Assembly: GCF_024529955.1 (NCBI RefSeq)
Contig: NZ_AP024854.1
Location: forward strand, 1,736,001-1,800,000
Reading direction: 5' to 3'
Length of the DNA stretch: 64,000 nt
DNA from: Photobacterium toruni
GTDB taxonomy: Bacteria; Pseudomonadota; Gammaproteobacteria; Enterobacterales; Vibrionaceae
Of the stretch, positions 1 to 10,145 are shown piece after piece. The notes under the pieces were generated by a model. It was not told where the DNA came from. It worked only from the letters and a program-made list of their open reading frames with translations, and did not search any database. The first letter of the stretch is position 1. The number at the start of each line of letters is the position of its first letter. A program made the position numbers and the translations under genes.

Positions 1-1
1 A

Positions 2-550
2 ACACCACAAGAAGGTGATCAATACTCAGTGATCCCTACCCCAATGCCAGAAATGAAAGGAGTCACTGAAATTTTCTCTCTTTCTTGTGGTCATTGCCGT
101 AAGATGGAAAGTATTCTGCCTGAAATCAAAAAACTAACGAAGAGCGATATTAAGCAAGTTCACGTTATTTTTAATGAAAGTGCGCAAAAAGCAGCCTTTA
201 TCTTCTATGCCGCAATGGTACAAACGGATAATAAGCCAAGCTATGCATTAGTTGAGCAATTATTCTCATATGTACAAGACTCACCAAAAGATATGAGTGT
301 TGAACAACGAAAAACAGCCGTTGATAAAATTTTCCATGATAACAACTTGAAAAGTCCTTATGAGCTAACAGAAGCTCAACAAAAAGAAGTTTTCAAAATG
401 TTCCAACGATCTGAAGAGATTGTTCGTAATACAGCTCTAGAATCAGTCCCTGCATTCCTTGTTAATGGTAAATACCTTGTAAATACCAGCGCCCATAAGA
501 GCTTACAAGATTTAGCAAATACAATTGATTATTTAAAAAACAAGCAATAA
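2..550 (+). CDS. DsbA-family thiol:disulfide oxidoreductase, 3' part (5' end outside window)
   Basis: The reading frame is open from base 2, so the gene begins before the window; a GTG at 29 lies inside the protein and is not the start. The visible part opens with a stretch typical of the mature N terminus of DsbA (EGDQYSVI, then PTPMPE). The redox motif is CGHC instead of the CPHC usual in DsbA, followed by the helical insertion domain and a cis-proline loop (SVPAFLVNGKY). DsbA proteins act in the periplasm and oxidise cysteine pairs in exported proteins; the CGHC dipeptide should give a different redox potential (inference). A signal peptide is expected upstream but is not visible. A hairpin terminator follows the stop codon. 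The family is clear; whether this is the main DsbA or a second paralogue cannot be decided here. Confidence 0.85.
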   Translation, partial: TPQEGDQYSVIPTPMPEMKGVTEIFSLSCGHCRKMESILPEIKKLTKSDIKQVHVIFNESAQKAAFIFYAAMVQTDNKPSYALVEQLFSYVQDSPKDMSVEQRKTAVDKIFHDNNLKSPYELTEAQQKEVFKMFQRSEEIVRNTALESVPAFLVNGKYLVNTSAHKSLQDLANTIDYLKNKQ

Positions 551-571
551 TCATTTGAGTAATACTGATAG

Positions 572-599
572 ATACCTGTCATTTGGCAGGTATTTTTTT
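572..599 (+). terminator. Rho-independent terminator after the dsbA-like gene
   Basis: A 7-bp stem (ATACCTG/CAGGTAT) with an 8-nt loop is followed by a run of T. It lies 22 bases after the stop codon and just before the convergent end of btuD. Confidence 0.75.
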
Positions 600-611
600 A
601 CTTATGAATAT

Positions 612-1418
612 TTAATCAACGAAAATTAAGCATGGCACACCATGATGTTCTATTTTATCAATGCCTGTTTTAAACACCGCTTGTAAGTTATCAATCGTCA
701 TTATTTGATCAACATGCCCACATCCAACACATTGCCCTTGATCTAACAGCACCACATTATCCGCTTCACGTAAGGTTCTATTTAAATCATGGTTGACCAT
801 AACTACCGTAATTCCTTGTTGGGATATCTTTCGAACTAATTGGTACATCGCTGCTTCTTGACCAATATCTAGTGCAGCAGCTGGCTCATCAAGTAATAAT
901 AATTTTGCTTGAGGGTTTATGGCAGGCCAAACTTGTAAACATGCTGCAGCTAGCCGTACCCGTTGCCATTCTCCACCCGATAGTTGTTGAATATTTCGTG
1001 ATAACTTATCTTTAATATCTAAACTCTGACAAATTTCATTCAATGCTATTTGTAATTTATCGGCCTCAATATCGTGTAACGCTGATATTGCCAACGACAA
1101 ATATTGAAATACAGGAATAGAAAAATTAGGTTTATCTTGTTGCGATAAATAACTACGAACCTGAGCTAATGACAGTAAATCATAATCAACCAAATCGATA
1201 TCAAGTAATTTAATACTACCTTTATGCGCAAACAATCCAGATAAAATAGATAATACGGTACTTTTTCCACTACCATTAGGTCCAATAACGTGAGTGATTT
1301 GTCCAGCATAAAGAGTCAATGACATGGGTAATAATCGTGATACAAAAGCAATATTTTGAGCATGTAGTACTAACGCTGCTGAGTCTACTTCAGCAGTATT
1401 ATCAAAGATTATTGCCAT
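612..1418 (-). CDS. btuD: Vitamin B12 ABC transporter ATPase BtuD
   Basis: This is the ATPase of the inner-membrane cobalamin importer BtuCD. All ABC motifs are visible: Walker A GPNGSGKST, a Q-loop (SQQDK), the signature LSGGEWQRV, Walker B LLLLDEPAAALD and the H-loop NHD. At 268 residues it is of normal length. It follows btuC with a 3-base gap, so the two are co-transcribed and probably translationally coupled. In E. coli the order is ihfA-btuC-btuE-btuD; btuE is absent here. The periplasmic binding protein btuF is not in the window. Related siderophore importer ATPases share these motifs, but the partner permease and the position near ihfA favour BtuD. Confidence 0.88.
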   Translation of the reverse strand: MAIIFDNTAEVDSAALVLHAQNIAFVSRLLPMSLTLYAGQITHVIGPNGSGKSTVLSILSGLFAHKGSIKLLDIDLVDYDLLSLAQVRSYLSQQDKPNFSIPVFQYLSLAISALHDIEADKLQIALNEICQSLDIKDKLSRNIQQLSGGEWQRVRLAAACLQVWPAINPQAKLLLLDEPAAALDIGQEAAMYQLVRKISQQGITVVMVNHDLNRTLREADNVVLLDQGQCVGCGHVDQIMTIDNLQAVFKTGIDKIEHHGVPCLIFVD

Positions 1419-1421
1419 AAA

Positions 1422-2414
1422 TTAATCCAATTGCGAACGCATTAACATCCAAATAAATACAGGCGCACCAAGTGAGGTTGTTACTACGCCAATAGGTAAA
1501 TCAGCATCAACTAATAGCACCCGTGATAATGTATCAGCCAACACCAATAATATTCCGCCACAAATAGCAGAAAGAGGCAATAAATACTGATTCTCAGTGC
1601 CTAGCTGTAACCGTAATAAATGTGGAACAACCAAACCAACAAATCCAATAACACCAGCAAGCGCCACTGAGCACCCAACTAATAGTGAGATCATCAAAAT
1701 CAATAGCCACCGAATACGTCTAACATCAACACCTAATTGACGAGCAGTAATATCACCAAGCATCATTACGTCCAATGATTTACCTTGTAGGCAAAGTATA
1801 ATTAATACTGGCACAATAAAAAATAACAGCGACAATTGCTCCCAACTTACACCACCAACACTACCCATAAGCCAATACATTAACTGGCGCATACTTAAAT
1901 CATCACTGAAATAAAATGCCCATGTCACCACAGCACCCGATAAAATACCTAAAGCAACGCCAATTAATAATAATCGTGCCATTGACACTTTTTGACGCCG
2001 AGAAAATCCAACTAATATAAGGGTAAACAATAGCGCCCCTCCCATCGCTGCCATCATGGTAATAAATGGTGTCGGTGTAATAGGAACAAAAAAGAGTAGC
2101 AGCACTACAGCAAGGCTAGCACCACCAGAAATACCCAACACGCCTGGCTCTGCTAAAGGATTACCCAATAACACCTGTAATACTGCCCCTGAACTGGCTA
2201 ATGCCGCGCCAACAATTAAGGCGGCCAATACTCTAGGTATCCGTAATTGCAATAATAATTGCTGTTGCAATGCACCATCTGGTGCCCAAGGTGAAATCCA
2301 CACCTCTCCGACAGCAATAGCAAACACACAAATAATCACTAACAGCAATGATGAAACAATCAACCAAGTTCGCCACCGCTGTTGCTGCTGTGATAATAAT
2401 TCATTTAACAACAT
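1422..2414 (-). CDS. btuC: Vitamin B12 ABC transporter permease BtuC
   Basis: This is a FecCD-family permease of about 330 residues with roughly ten hydrophobic segments. Family signatures are visible: the LRIPRVLAA segment early, the glycine-rich [17 protein letters not shown] stretch, and [13 protein letters not shown], the coupling region that contacts the ATPase. It forms the membrane channel for cobalamin with BtuD. I chose the ATG at 2414; a TTG one codon upstream is also in frame, and neither has a strong Shine-Dalgarno sequence. The gene is 96 bases downstream of astE on the same strand. I found no cobalamin riboswitch signature in that gap. Confidence 0.88.
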   Translation of the reverse strand: MLLNELLSQQQQRWRTWLIVSSLLLVIICVFAIAVGEVWISPWAPDGALQQQLLLQLRIPRVLAALIVGAALASSGAVLQVLLGNPLAEPGVLGISGGASLAVVLLLFFVPITPTPFITMMAAMGGALLFTLILVGFSRRQKVSMARLLLIGVALGILSGAVVTWAFYFSDDLSMRQLMYWLMGSVGGVSWEQLSLLFFIVPVLIILCLQGKSLDVMMLGDITARQLGVDVRRIRWLLILMISLLVGCSVALAGVIGFVGLVVPHLLRLQLGTENQYLLPLSAICGGILLVLADTLSRVLLVDADLPIGVVTTSLGAPVFIWMLMRSQLD

Positions 2415-2510
2415 CAATACTTATTACACTCAAAAATAAGGTGAGATACCATACATTGCTGACATTATAATGCAAAAAACAGATAAGATTTTTATCATTA
2501 AATATAATTA

Positions 2511-3572
2511 TCAATATGATGTGTTATCTATCGCACAAACTCGCACTTGTTCATCAAAAATCAAATTCGCTTTCTTAACCATTAGTGCAACTCGTTGCCC
2601 AATAGCTACCTTTCTATTAGGAAATACGACAGCTTCACCGCCAATAGTCGCGGTATATATTTGACTACCATCCACTGCAAATTCATCCCCTTCTGCAAAA
2701 AAAGTAAAATTAGCAACGTTATCATTAAACGTAAAATAAAATTCAGAATGTCGTTTAACAATAGTATGGCTGACTTGATATACCTCAACATCATTAGTCC
2801 AAACAATAGGTAAAGCAGCATCCGTAATTAATTGCACCATTGCATCTCTAAATGGCCTTAATAAAGTAAAATCATTATGTCCGATTTTACCTATACGTCC
2901 GAGTTCAACGGTCAGTGACTGTGCGCCATGATACTCAGCACTATACCAAGCAAATGTAGGTGCCGGTTTATTAGAAAGTAATACTGCATCTAATTTAGCA
3001 TGATGAATAAAGCTAAATAGTTTATTGCTACGTGTTGGTTTATCCGAATAAGGACTAATTGCAAAGGTATCATGCAGAGAAGGACGAATAGCGCAATGCA
3101 AGTCAAGGTGCCACCGTTCAGGCTTAATAGCAATAGAGGTGCCATAGAAGCTGTTAATAGCTACTTGTAACGCATTAGCAATAGTGCATTCATTATTTTT
3201 CTCAGAATTCCTAACCTGAAATAAGCGATTCAGATTTTCAGTCATAAATCGTTGCTGACAATTAATCGCTTCAGGATGAGCAATAATTAATAATAAACGA
3301 TGTATTGGTTGAATATGCCCAAGCACGATATCTGAGGCTATTTGCTGAATCAATTCTATTGGCGAAGTTTCATCACCATGGATCCCTGAAGACAATACGA
3401 TGTCTTTTGCATCACTAGATAATTCTCTTGGTGTAATCTGTAATACACCTCGATATAGAAGCTGGCAGTGCAAACCAGAATCTAATACCCATTCTTCCGC
3501 TATAAATGGTTGTGAAAAATCACAGGTAGCTTCCAGAAAACGTCCTTGTTTTATCTGCTCAATTAACGTCAT
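2511..3572 (-). CDS. astE: Succinylglutamate desuccinylase AstE
   Basis: This enzyme catalyses the last step of the arginine succinyltransferase pathway, splitting N-succinylglutamate into succinate and glutamate. It is a zinc carboxypeptidase-fold enzyme. The zinc ligands are in their expected settings: HGDE (His65, Glu68), a His in LDLHC (His159), and the catalytic Glu in VELGRIG (Glu223). At 353 residues it is of usual length. No other ast gene is nearby, so it sits apart from the pathway, between ihfA and btuC. A Shine-Dalgarno AGGAGG lies just upstream of the ATG. Aspartoacylase-type relatives share the fold, but the length and motif spacing fit AstE. Confidence 0.88.
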   Translation of the reverse strand: MTLIEQIKQGRFLEATCDFSQPFIAEEWVLDSGLHCQLLYRGVLQITPRELSSDAKDIVLSSGIHGDETSPIELIQQIASDIVLGHIQPIHRLLLIIAHPEAINCQQRFMTENLNRLFQVRNSEKNNECTIANALQVAINSFYGTSIAIKPERWHLDLHCAIRPSLHDTFAISPYSDKPTRSNKLFSFIHHAKLDAVLLSNKPAPTFAWYSAEYHGAQSLTVELGRIGKIGHNDFTLLRPFRDAMVQLITDAALPIVWTNDVEVYQVSHTIVKRHSEFYFTFNDNVANFTFFAEGDEFAVDGSQIYTATIGGEAVVFPNRKVAIGQRVALMVKKANLIFDEQVRVCAIDNTSY

Positions 3573-3706
3573 AGCATAACCTCCTTGTTAATTATTTTAA
3601 TCAACCCTCAATATTTACTCTTATTGTCATCCTGATTATAAGAAATAATATCGCTTCTATTTTAAAATATAGCGGCAAAGTCAGCACAATCGTAAAAATA
3701 AGATAA

Positions 3707-3742
3707 TAAAAAACCCAAGTAAAAATACATTTACTTGGGTTT
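3707..3742 (-). terminator. Terminator of ihfA
   Basis: On the minus strand a perfect 12-bp stem (AACCCAAGTAAA and its complement) with a 6-nt loop ends in a T run. It lies 30 bases after the ihfA stop. Confidence 0.85.
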
Positions 3743-3771
3743 CAGTTTGGATCAGCAAACTCGTGAAAGAT

Positions 3772-4068
3772 TTATTTATTAACTTCTAAACTTTCGACAC
3801 GTGCCTTAAGCTTCTGACCAGGACGGAATGTAACGACACGGCGGGCAGAGATAGGAATGTCTTCCCCAGTTTTAGGATTTCTTCCAGGTCTCTCATTTTT
3901 ATCACGCAAATCAAAATTACCAAAACCAGATAATTTAACTTGCTCACCATTTTCTAGAGCCTTCCTAACTTCTTCAAAGAAGACTTCCACCGTATCCTTG
4001 GCGTCCCGTTTGCTTAATCCAACATTTTCAAACAGGTTCTCAGCCAAATCGGCTTTTGTGAGCGCCAT
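3772..4068 (-). CDS. ihfA: Integration host factor subunit alpha
   Basis: IhfA pairs with IhfB to form the DNA-bending heterodimer IHF. The 98-residue sequence starts [10 protein letters not shown] and contains the DNA-binding arm region with [11 protein letters not shown], including the proline that intercalates, and the usual C-terminal helix. I chose the ATG at 4068 because the minus strand carries GAGGGAG eight bases upstream and because family members start at this residue; an in-frame TTG five codons upstream overlaps that ribosome-binding site. It follows pheT as in E. coli, but 455 bases of non-coding DNA with the pheT terminator intervene, so it must have its own promoter. Confidence 0.95.
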   Translation of the reverse strand: MALTKADLAENLFENVGLSKRDAKDTVEVFFEEVRKALENGEQVKLSGFGNFDLRDKNERPGRNPKTGEDIPISARRVVTFRPGQKLKARVESLEVNK

Positions 4069-4457
4069 AGATAACTCCCTCAAGACTATGTTGAATAAAT
4101 AGTGTTCATACCTACTAATAAAAAGTATGCCACTGTGAATAAGGTATATGTTAATTAGAGATGTAATTTTAAAATTTAAAACTACGGGACTATATTATCC
4201 CTCTCACTGTTAACTAGACTCAGTCTAAGCCAACTCGCTGATTTTCGCCAACTTTTTTACGTTAACTTCATGTCAATTTACGCCATTTTGGTGGCTAAAT
4301 TTTGCTATAACAATGCATCTAGTTGATCTTACTATTGCATTAATCAGTACTAAATCACTAAAAAAACAATAATATACAGTCAAATATTCTAATAAGAACC
4401 AATAAAATAGAAAATATAACTATTTATCAAGCTGTTATTATTTTTTAGATCTAGATC
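4069..4457. other. Intergenic region upstream of ihfA, AT-rich
   Basis: No credible gene is present between the pheT terminator and ihfA. The region is AT-rich and should hold the ihfA promoter(s). One exact match to the IHF consensus WATCAANNNNTTR occurs at 4425-4437. IHF autoregulates in E. coli, but in DNA this AT-rich a match can arise by chance. Confidence 0.5.
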
Positions 4458-4487
4458 AAAAAAAAGCAGCCTCTAAAGGCTGCTTTT
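4458..4487 (-). terminator. Terminator of pheST
   Basis: On the minus strand a 7-bp GC-rich stem (GCAGCCT/AGGCTGC, 4466-4483) with a 4-nt loop runs into eight T residues, 36 bases after the pheT stop. Confidence 0.88.
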
Positions 4488-4523
4488 CGAAAACAAAGAC
4501 TTAATTTTAATTATGCTGCTTTT

Positions 4524-6923
4524 TTAATCACGAAGTGATGCATCAAATTTTTCGGTCAATGCATTAACAATACTTTCTACTGCTGCTGCAATATCTGCTT
4601 CTTCCAATGTACGCTCAGTTGATTGCAATGTTAGCGCAATCGCAAGACTCTTCTGACCGTCATCAACACCTTTACCAGTGTAAACATCAAATAGATTAAC
4701 GGCTTTTAATAGCTCACCGCCATTATCACGGCATGCCGCAATAATGTCATTTGCTGCAACATCATCGTTAACAACAACGGCAATATCACGACGATTAGCA
4801 GGGAACTTAGAAAGAGTAACAGCTTCAGGTAAATCACGCTTATTAATAGCATCCCACTCTACTTCAAACGCAATAGTACGGCCATTAAGACCAAACTTAC
4901 GCTCAAGCTCAGGGTGAATAGTACCAATAAAGCCAACTTCGCGCTCAGTTTCAAGACCAGCATCAACAACAATTGCTGCTGTTTGACCAGGATGAAGTGC
5001 TGGATGTTTCGCGGCTTTAAAGCTGTAGCTATCTTTTGCTGTTAGCTCAAGAACGGCTTCTAAATCACCTTTAAGATCAAAGAAATCAACTGTGTTAGTT
5101 TCAATGTCCCAGTGCTCATCACTACGAGTACCAGCAATAATACCTGCAAGCATCATTTCTTGGCGCATGCCGTTTTCTGCTGATTCTTCAGGAACAAAAC
5201 GAAGACCAGCTTCAAATAGACGTACACGTGGTTGTTGACGCTTTTGGTTGAATACTACTGTATTTAGTAGGCCAGTCCATAGGCTTAAACGCATTGCTGA
5301 CATGTCCGCAGAAATTGGGAACGGCAGAATCAATGGTTCAATTTCAGGCACGATAAGTTTTTGTTGTTCCGGCTCTACAAAGCTGTATGTAATTGCTTCT
5401 TGGAAACCACGATCAACAAGCAAATCACGTACACGTTTAAGCGGTAAATTCGCTTCTTTATGTAAGTTCATGCTAAGTGCAGCAACAGGCGATTGATTAG
5501 GGATATTGTTGTAGCCGAAAATACGACCCACTTCTTCCACTAAATCTTCTTCAATTGCCATATCGAAACGCCATGCAGGTGCCGTTGCTTTCCAGCCAGC
5601 ATCTGTTGTTTCAACATCACAACCTAGACGTGTTAGGATTTCAACTACTTCTTCAGAAGCAATTGAATGACCTAATAGACGATCTAGTTTTGAACGACGT
5701 AGTTCAATTGTTGCAGCTTTAGGTAAATCAGCTTCTGATTCAACTTCAACGATTGGCGCAACTTCACCACCACAGATTTCAATGATAAGTGCTGTTGCAC
5801 GCTCCATTGCCTTCATTTGCAGTGTTGCATCAACACCACGCTCAAAGCGGTGTGAAGAATCTGTGTGTAGACCGTAGCTACGTGCACGACCACGGATTGC
5901 ATCAGGTGCAAAGAATGCACACTCAAGTAGTACGTCTTTAGTCTCAGCGTTAACACCAGAGAATTGACCACCGAAAATACCTGCAATTGCAAGTGCTTGA
6001 GTGTTATCTGCAATCACTAATGTATTGTCGTTTAATTCTGCTTCATTGCCGTCAAGAAGAGTTAGCTTTTCGCCCTGCTCTGCCATACGAACCACAATAC
6101 CACCATCGATCTTAGCAAGATCGAATGCGTGCATTGGCTGACCCATTTCAAGCAATACGTAGTTAGTAATATCTACGATTGCATCGATTGAGCGAGTACC
6201 ACAACGGCGTAGTTTTTCTTGCATCCATAATGGTGTTTCAGCTTGCGCATTAACATTACGAACAATACGACCTAGGTAACGTGGACATGCAGCAGGTGCT
6301 GTCACTTCAATTGACATTGTATCAGCCGCTGTTGGCGCAACGATATCAAACTGAGGCTCAGTCACTTCAGCGCGGTTTAATACGCCAACTTCACGAGCAA
6401 GACCTGCGATGCTTAGGCAGTCTGCGCGGTTTGCGGTTAGATCAACATCGATAGTGACATCATCAAGACCTAAGAAATCACGGAAATCAGTACCTAGTAC
6501 TGCATCAGCCGCTAATTCCATAATACCGTCAGACTCAATGTCAATACCTAGCTCTGTGAAAGAACAAAGCATACCATGAGAAGGCTGACCGCGTAATTTT
6601 GCCTTCTTGATTTTAAAATCACCAGGAAGAACAGCACCAACAGTTGCCACTGCAACTTTAATACCTTGACGACAGTTAGATGCGCCACAAACGATATCTA
6701 GCAGCTCTTCAGCGCCAACATCAACTTTTGTTACGCGTAGTTTGTCAGCGTCTGGGTGTGGAGCACACTCAACAACCTGACCTACTTTAACACCGGTGAA
6801 TTCACCAGCAACTGCTTCAATACCGTCAACTTCCAAACCAGCCATTGTGATTTGGTGAGCTAGCTCTTCGCTGTTTACTGCAGGATTAACCCACTCGCGT
6901 AGCCAAGATTCAGAGAATTTCAT
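4524..6923 (-). CDS. pheT: Phenylalanyl-tRNA synthetase beta subunit
   Basis: The 799-residue protein is the large subunit of the alpha2-beta2 PheRS. It has the N-terminal EMAP/OB tRNA-binding domain (about residues 40-150, with HPDADKLRV), the B3/B4 editing domain that hydrolyses Tyr-tRNA(Phe) (about 200-400), the B5 domain, a catalytic-like core, and the C-terminal anticodon-binding domain (last 90 residues, with [12 protein letters not shown]). It lies 20 bases downstream of pheS and is clearly in the same operon. It ends at a strong terminator. Length and order match bacterial orthologues. Confidence 0.97.
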   Translation of the reverse strand: MKFSESWLREWVNPAVNSEELAHQITMAGLEVDGIEAVAGEFTGVKVGQVVECAPHPDADKLRVTKVDVGAEELLDIVCGASNCRQGIKVAVATVGAVLPGDFKIKKAKLRGQPSHGMLCSFTELGIDIESDGIMELAADAVLGTDFRDFLGLDDVTIDVDLTANRADCLSIAGLAREVGVLNRAEVTEPQFDIVAPTAADTMSIEVTAPAACPRYLGRIVRNVNAQAETPLWMQEKLRRCGTRSIDAIVDITNYVLLEMGQPMHAFDLAKIDGGIVVRMAEQGEKLTLLDGNEAELNDNTLVIADNTQALAIAGIFGGQFSGVNAETKDVLLECAFFAPDAIRGRARSYGLHTDSSHRFERGVDATLQMKAMERATALIIEICGGEVAPIVEVESEADLPKAATIELRRSKLDRLLGHSIASEEVVEILTRLGCDVETTDAGWKATAPAWRFDMAIEEDLVEEVGRIFGYNNIPNQSPVAALSMNLHKEANLPLKRVRDLLVDRGFQEAITYSFVEPEQQKLIVPEIEPLILPFPISADMSAMRLSLWTGLLNTVVFNQKRQQPRVRLFEAGLRFVPEESAENGMRQEMMLAGIIAGTRSDEHWDIETNTVDFFDLKGDLEAVLELTAKDSYSFKAAKHPALHPGQTAAIVVDAGLETEREVGFIGTIHPELERKFGLNGRTIAFEVEWDAINKRDLPEAVTLSKFPANRRDIAVVVNDDVAANDIIAACRDNGGELLKAVNLFDVYTGKGVDDGQKSLAIALTLQSTERTLEEADIAAAVESIVNALTEKFDASLRD

Positions 6924-6943
6924 AGATTTCTAGCCCCTAGTGC

Positions 6944-7957
<1,014 letters not shown>

Positions 7958-8222
7958 TTAAGGGAGATATAAAATCGCATAACGATACATACTAAAGAAA
8001 GCAGCGTCTAAAACCAAATTGAATCGTAATAAAACAGTAAGTTTGGACGAAAAAAAAACGTCTTTGACCATTAAAATCTAAAATTGTGCTTTTTAAGTAC
8101 ACTAAAGGTAACTCTCAGTAGACTATAAAACAGATTTCGCACTCCTATATTTCATTTTTCTCTCTTTATTAAATAATGCAAAAAAAGTAAATTTCAGCAA
8201 TCTTTATTTTGGAATAATCATT

Positions 8223-8492
8223 ATGGACACTCCAGATTTTTCAGCTTTAATCAAAATGAGTCTTTTTGCGTCTCTACTCTGTTTAGGATTAGTCATACTC
8301 GGTAATTATGGCATGTTCTCAAGTATGCCAATTGAAATGAAAGATACCTTAAGTAATCAAACTCATGTCGATTACATTCATGTAATTTACTATGTTGGGT
8401 TTAATTTCATTTTTGTTGGTTTTCTTGCTTATTTATTAGTAGGACTAAAACACTCTCAAAAACAAATGAAAACGTATTTAGCTCAACATTAA
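8223..8492 (+). CDS. Small two-span membrane protein, paralogue of the gene at 8689
   Basis: The 89-residue product has two predicted membrane helices (about residues 8-30 and 52-75) separated by a polar loop, and a basic C-terminal tail. It is clearly paralogous to the next gene: both share an NTQDLAAL/DTPDFSAL-type start, a LGNYG motif at the end of the first helix, an SMPI motif, and FNxxFVGFLAxLL in the second helix. I do not recognise a functional family. The start is an ATG with a weak GGA upstream. The gene stands in the interval where E. coli has pheS directly next to rplT. Function is unknown; the inner membrane is the likely location. Confidence 0.7.
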   Translation: MDTPDFSALIKMSLFASLLCLGLVILGNYGMFSSMPIEMKDTLSNQTHVDYIHVIYYVGFNFIFVGFLAYLLVGLKHSQKQMKTYLAQH

Positions 8493-8536
8493 ACATCGTC
8501 CTCAGCTCATATTTAAGATCATTTTCCTATTTTTGA

Positions 8537-8589
8537 CGCATAACAGAGCAGGTTATTATTTAATAAATAATAACCTGCTCTGTTATGCG
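8537..8589. repeat. Perfect 53-bp palindrome (26-bp arms, 1-nt centre)
   Basis: The arms 8537-8562 and 8564-8589 are exact reverse complements around a single A at 8563. No T run follows on the plus strand, so it is not a standard intrinsic terminator, although it could still stop or stabilise transcripts. It lies 45 bases after the stop of the first small membrane gene and 100 bases before its paralogue. Confidence 0.9.
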
Positions 8590-8688
8590 ATGAAAATCAC
8601 CTACATTTTAAATATTTCTTATCAATTTTGTTTTAAAATTACTCTTTTCAGTGTAAATTATGATCAAAATCAATGTTAGGACCCTATA

Positions 8689-8940
8689 ATGAATACTCAA
8701 GATCTTGCAGCTCTATCTAAAATTTCAACTATCGCGGCAATTCTTTGTACTGCTCTATTGCTGCTTGGTAATTATGGCCTAGCATCAGCAATGCCGATTG
8801 CACCTGAAGATGGTTTTAATTTCATTCATCTAGTCTTCTTTACTGGTTTCAATGCGTTATTCGTTGGCTTCTTAGCGTTTTTACTTAAAACATTAGCTAC
8901 TGCAAACAAAAAGCGTAATCAACGTTATGCACGCGCATAA
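8689..8940 (+). CDS. Small two-span membrane protein, paralogue of the gene at 8223
   Basis: The 83-residue product has two predicted membrane helices (about 10-32 and 43-67) and a strongly basic C terminus (KKRNQRYARA). It shares LGNYG, SAMPI and FNALFVGFLAFLL with its upstream neighbour, so the pair arose by tandem duplication. The loop between the helices is shorter than in the paralogue. A Shine-Dalgarno AGGA precedes the ATG. A terminator follows. No family with a known role is recognised. Confidence 0.7.
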   Translation: MNTQDLAALSKISTIAAILCTALLLLGNYGLASAMPIAPEDGFNFIHLVFFTGFNALFVGFLAFLLKTLATANKKRNQRYARA

Positions 8941-8962
8941 ATATTAATCAACTTGTTTTTTT

Positions 8963-9006
8963 AAAGCCAGTCAGTTTCGTTTATCGATAACTTACTGGCT
9001 TTTTTA
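8963..9006 (+). terminator. Terminator after the second small membrane protein gene
   Basis: The stem GCCAGT/ACTGGC extends through a second paired block (AGTT/AACT) and is followed by six T residues. It begins 22 bases after the stop codon. Confidence 0.82.
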
Positions 9007-9163
9007 TACTCTTTATTTCTACACGACCGGAATACCGCACCTACTCGACTTGTAAGATCGATACGAAGAGAACTTCAATATAACCCTCGTTCTTAATTAA
9101 AGTGGCGTTTATTGAATAAATTAAAAACACATATAAGTAATTTAATTACAGAGACAATAAACC

Positions 9164-9646
9164 ATGAACATTAATGTAATGGCGATAACTTCAGATTTTG
9201 ATAAAGAACTATGCAATATAATTAAACAAGTTGGCGCAGAATTTGGTGCTGTAGGTGAAGGTTTCGGGCCATCGGATACTGAAGTATTAAATATGAGTCA
9301 CTTTTATCATGATGGTACTAACAGCTTATACTTGGTTGCTTTAGTCGATGGTCAGCTTATAGGCGGATGTGGCATCGCTCCCTTCAATAACAGCAAAACA
9401 ATCTGCGAACTAAAAAAACTATTTTTATTACCTAGTGGTCGTCAGTTAGGTTTAGGGAAAAAGCTCTCACTTCAATGTTTAGAATATGCAAAAACAAAAG
9501 ATTTTAAGGAATGTTATCTCGATACACTCTCAAGCATGCAATCAGCAATAAATTTATATGAGGGATTGGGTTTTACTCACCTAGAAATGCCATTAATGGG
9601 CACTCTGCATAGTGGTTGTGATATTTGGATGCTAAAGCAGCTATAG
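9164..9646 (+). CDS. GNAT-family N-acetyltransferase
   Basis: The 160-residue protein has the GNAT fold: an N-terminal strand-helix part, the central motif LYLVALVDGQLIGGCGI, the acetyl-CoA pyrophosphate-binding loop (RQLGLGKKL, about residues 91-99) and a C-terminal NLYEGLGFT motif. It transfers an acetyl group from acetyl-CoA to an amine on an unknown substrate. Its nearest relatives are probably stand-alone YjgM-type acetyltransferases (inference). It is converging on rplT and appears to be a single-gene unit. A purine-rich hexanucleotide repeat starts immediately after its stop codon. Confidence 0.82.
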   Translation: MNINVMAITSDFDKELCNIIKQVGAEFGAVGEGFGPSDTEVLNMSHFYHDGTNSLYLVALVDGQLIGGCGIAPFNNSKTICELKKLFLLPSGRQLGLGKKLSLQCLEYAKTKDFKECYLDTLSSMQSAINLYEGLGFTHLEMPLMGTLHSGCDIWMLKQL

Positions 9647-9682
9647 AAAAAGAAAAAGAAAAAGAAAAAGAAAAAGAAAAAA
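9647..9682. repeat. (AAAAAG)n hexanucleotide microsatellite
   Basis: Five perfect AAAAAG units plus a final A-tract begin at the base after the TAG stop of the acetyltransferase gene. The tract is outside the reading frame, so changes in copy number would not alter the protein. Confidence 0.9.
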
Positions 9683-9696
9683 TAATACCCCAAACG

Positions 9697-9724
9697 AAAA
9701 AAGGAGAGCCGAGGCTCTCCTTTT
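9697..9724. terminator. Bidirectional terminator between the acetyltransferase gene and rplT
   Basis: A perfect 12-bp stem (AAAAGGAGAGCC and its complement) with a GA loop has A and T flanks on both sides, so it can stop transcription from both directions. Confidence 0.88.
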
Positions 9725-9745
9725 CAACTTAAAACTAGACTGAAA

Positions 9746-10099
9746 TTACAGTGCAGCTTTCGCCTTTTCCACAAGAACAGTGAAAGTAGCTTTGTCAAAT
9801 ACAGCGATATCAGAAAGGATCTTACGATCGATTTCGATAGACGCTTTCTTAAGACCGTTGATTAGACGGCTGTAAGACATACCATTTTGACGTGCAGCAG
9901 CGTTGATACGAGCAATCCAAAGTTGACGGAAAGTACGTTTCTTCTGACGACGGTCACGGTAAGCATATTGACCAGCTTTAGTAACAGCTTGGAAAGCTAC
10001 GCGGTAAACACGTGAACGTGCACCGTAGTAACCTTTAGCTTGTTTAAGAACTTTCTTGTGACGTGCACGCGCTTGTACACCACGTTTTACGCGAGGCAT
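9746..10099 (-). CDS. rplT: 50S ribosomal protein L20
   Basis: The 117-residue protein begins [16 protein letters not shown] and is the 23S rRNA-binding early assembly protein L20. The N-terminal half is a long basic extension and the C-terminal half (from about residue 60) is the globular domain that in E. coli also represses its own operon. It is the last gene of infC-rpmI-rplT, 46 bases downstream of rpmI. AGGAG lies six bases before the ATG. Confidence 0.98.
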   Translation of the reverse strand: MPRVKRGVQARARHKKVLKQAKGYYGARSRVYRVAFQAVTKAGQYAYRDRRQKKRTFRQLWIARINAAARQNGMSYSRLINGLKKASIEIDRKILSDIAVFDKATFTVLVEKAKAAL

Positions 10100-10145
10100 A
10101 GGAGACTCCTAACTAAAATTAAAAAAAATATAAAACTAAAAACGA

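Noticed and set aside
2056-2439. 127-codon plus-strand frame over btuC
   Set aside because: Antisense shadow of a clear FecCD permease; composition is not protein-like.
2418-2510. Cobalamin riboswitch before btuC
   Set aside because: The 93-base gap shows no B12-box or matching structure and is too short.
4425-4437. Exact IHF consensus match upstream of ihfA
   Set aside because: Suggestive of autoregulation, but it is 357 bases from the start and such matches are frequent in AT-rich DNA; kept only as a note in the intergenic entry.
8041-8222. pheM-type leader peptide before pheS
   Set aside because: Short frames on the minus strand exist, but none has a good ribosome-binding site or a run of Phe codons.
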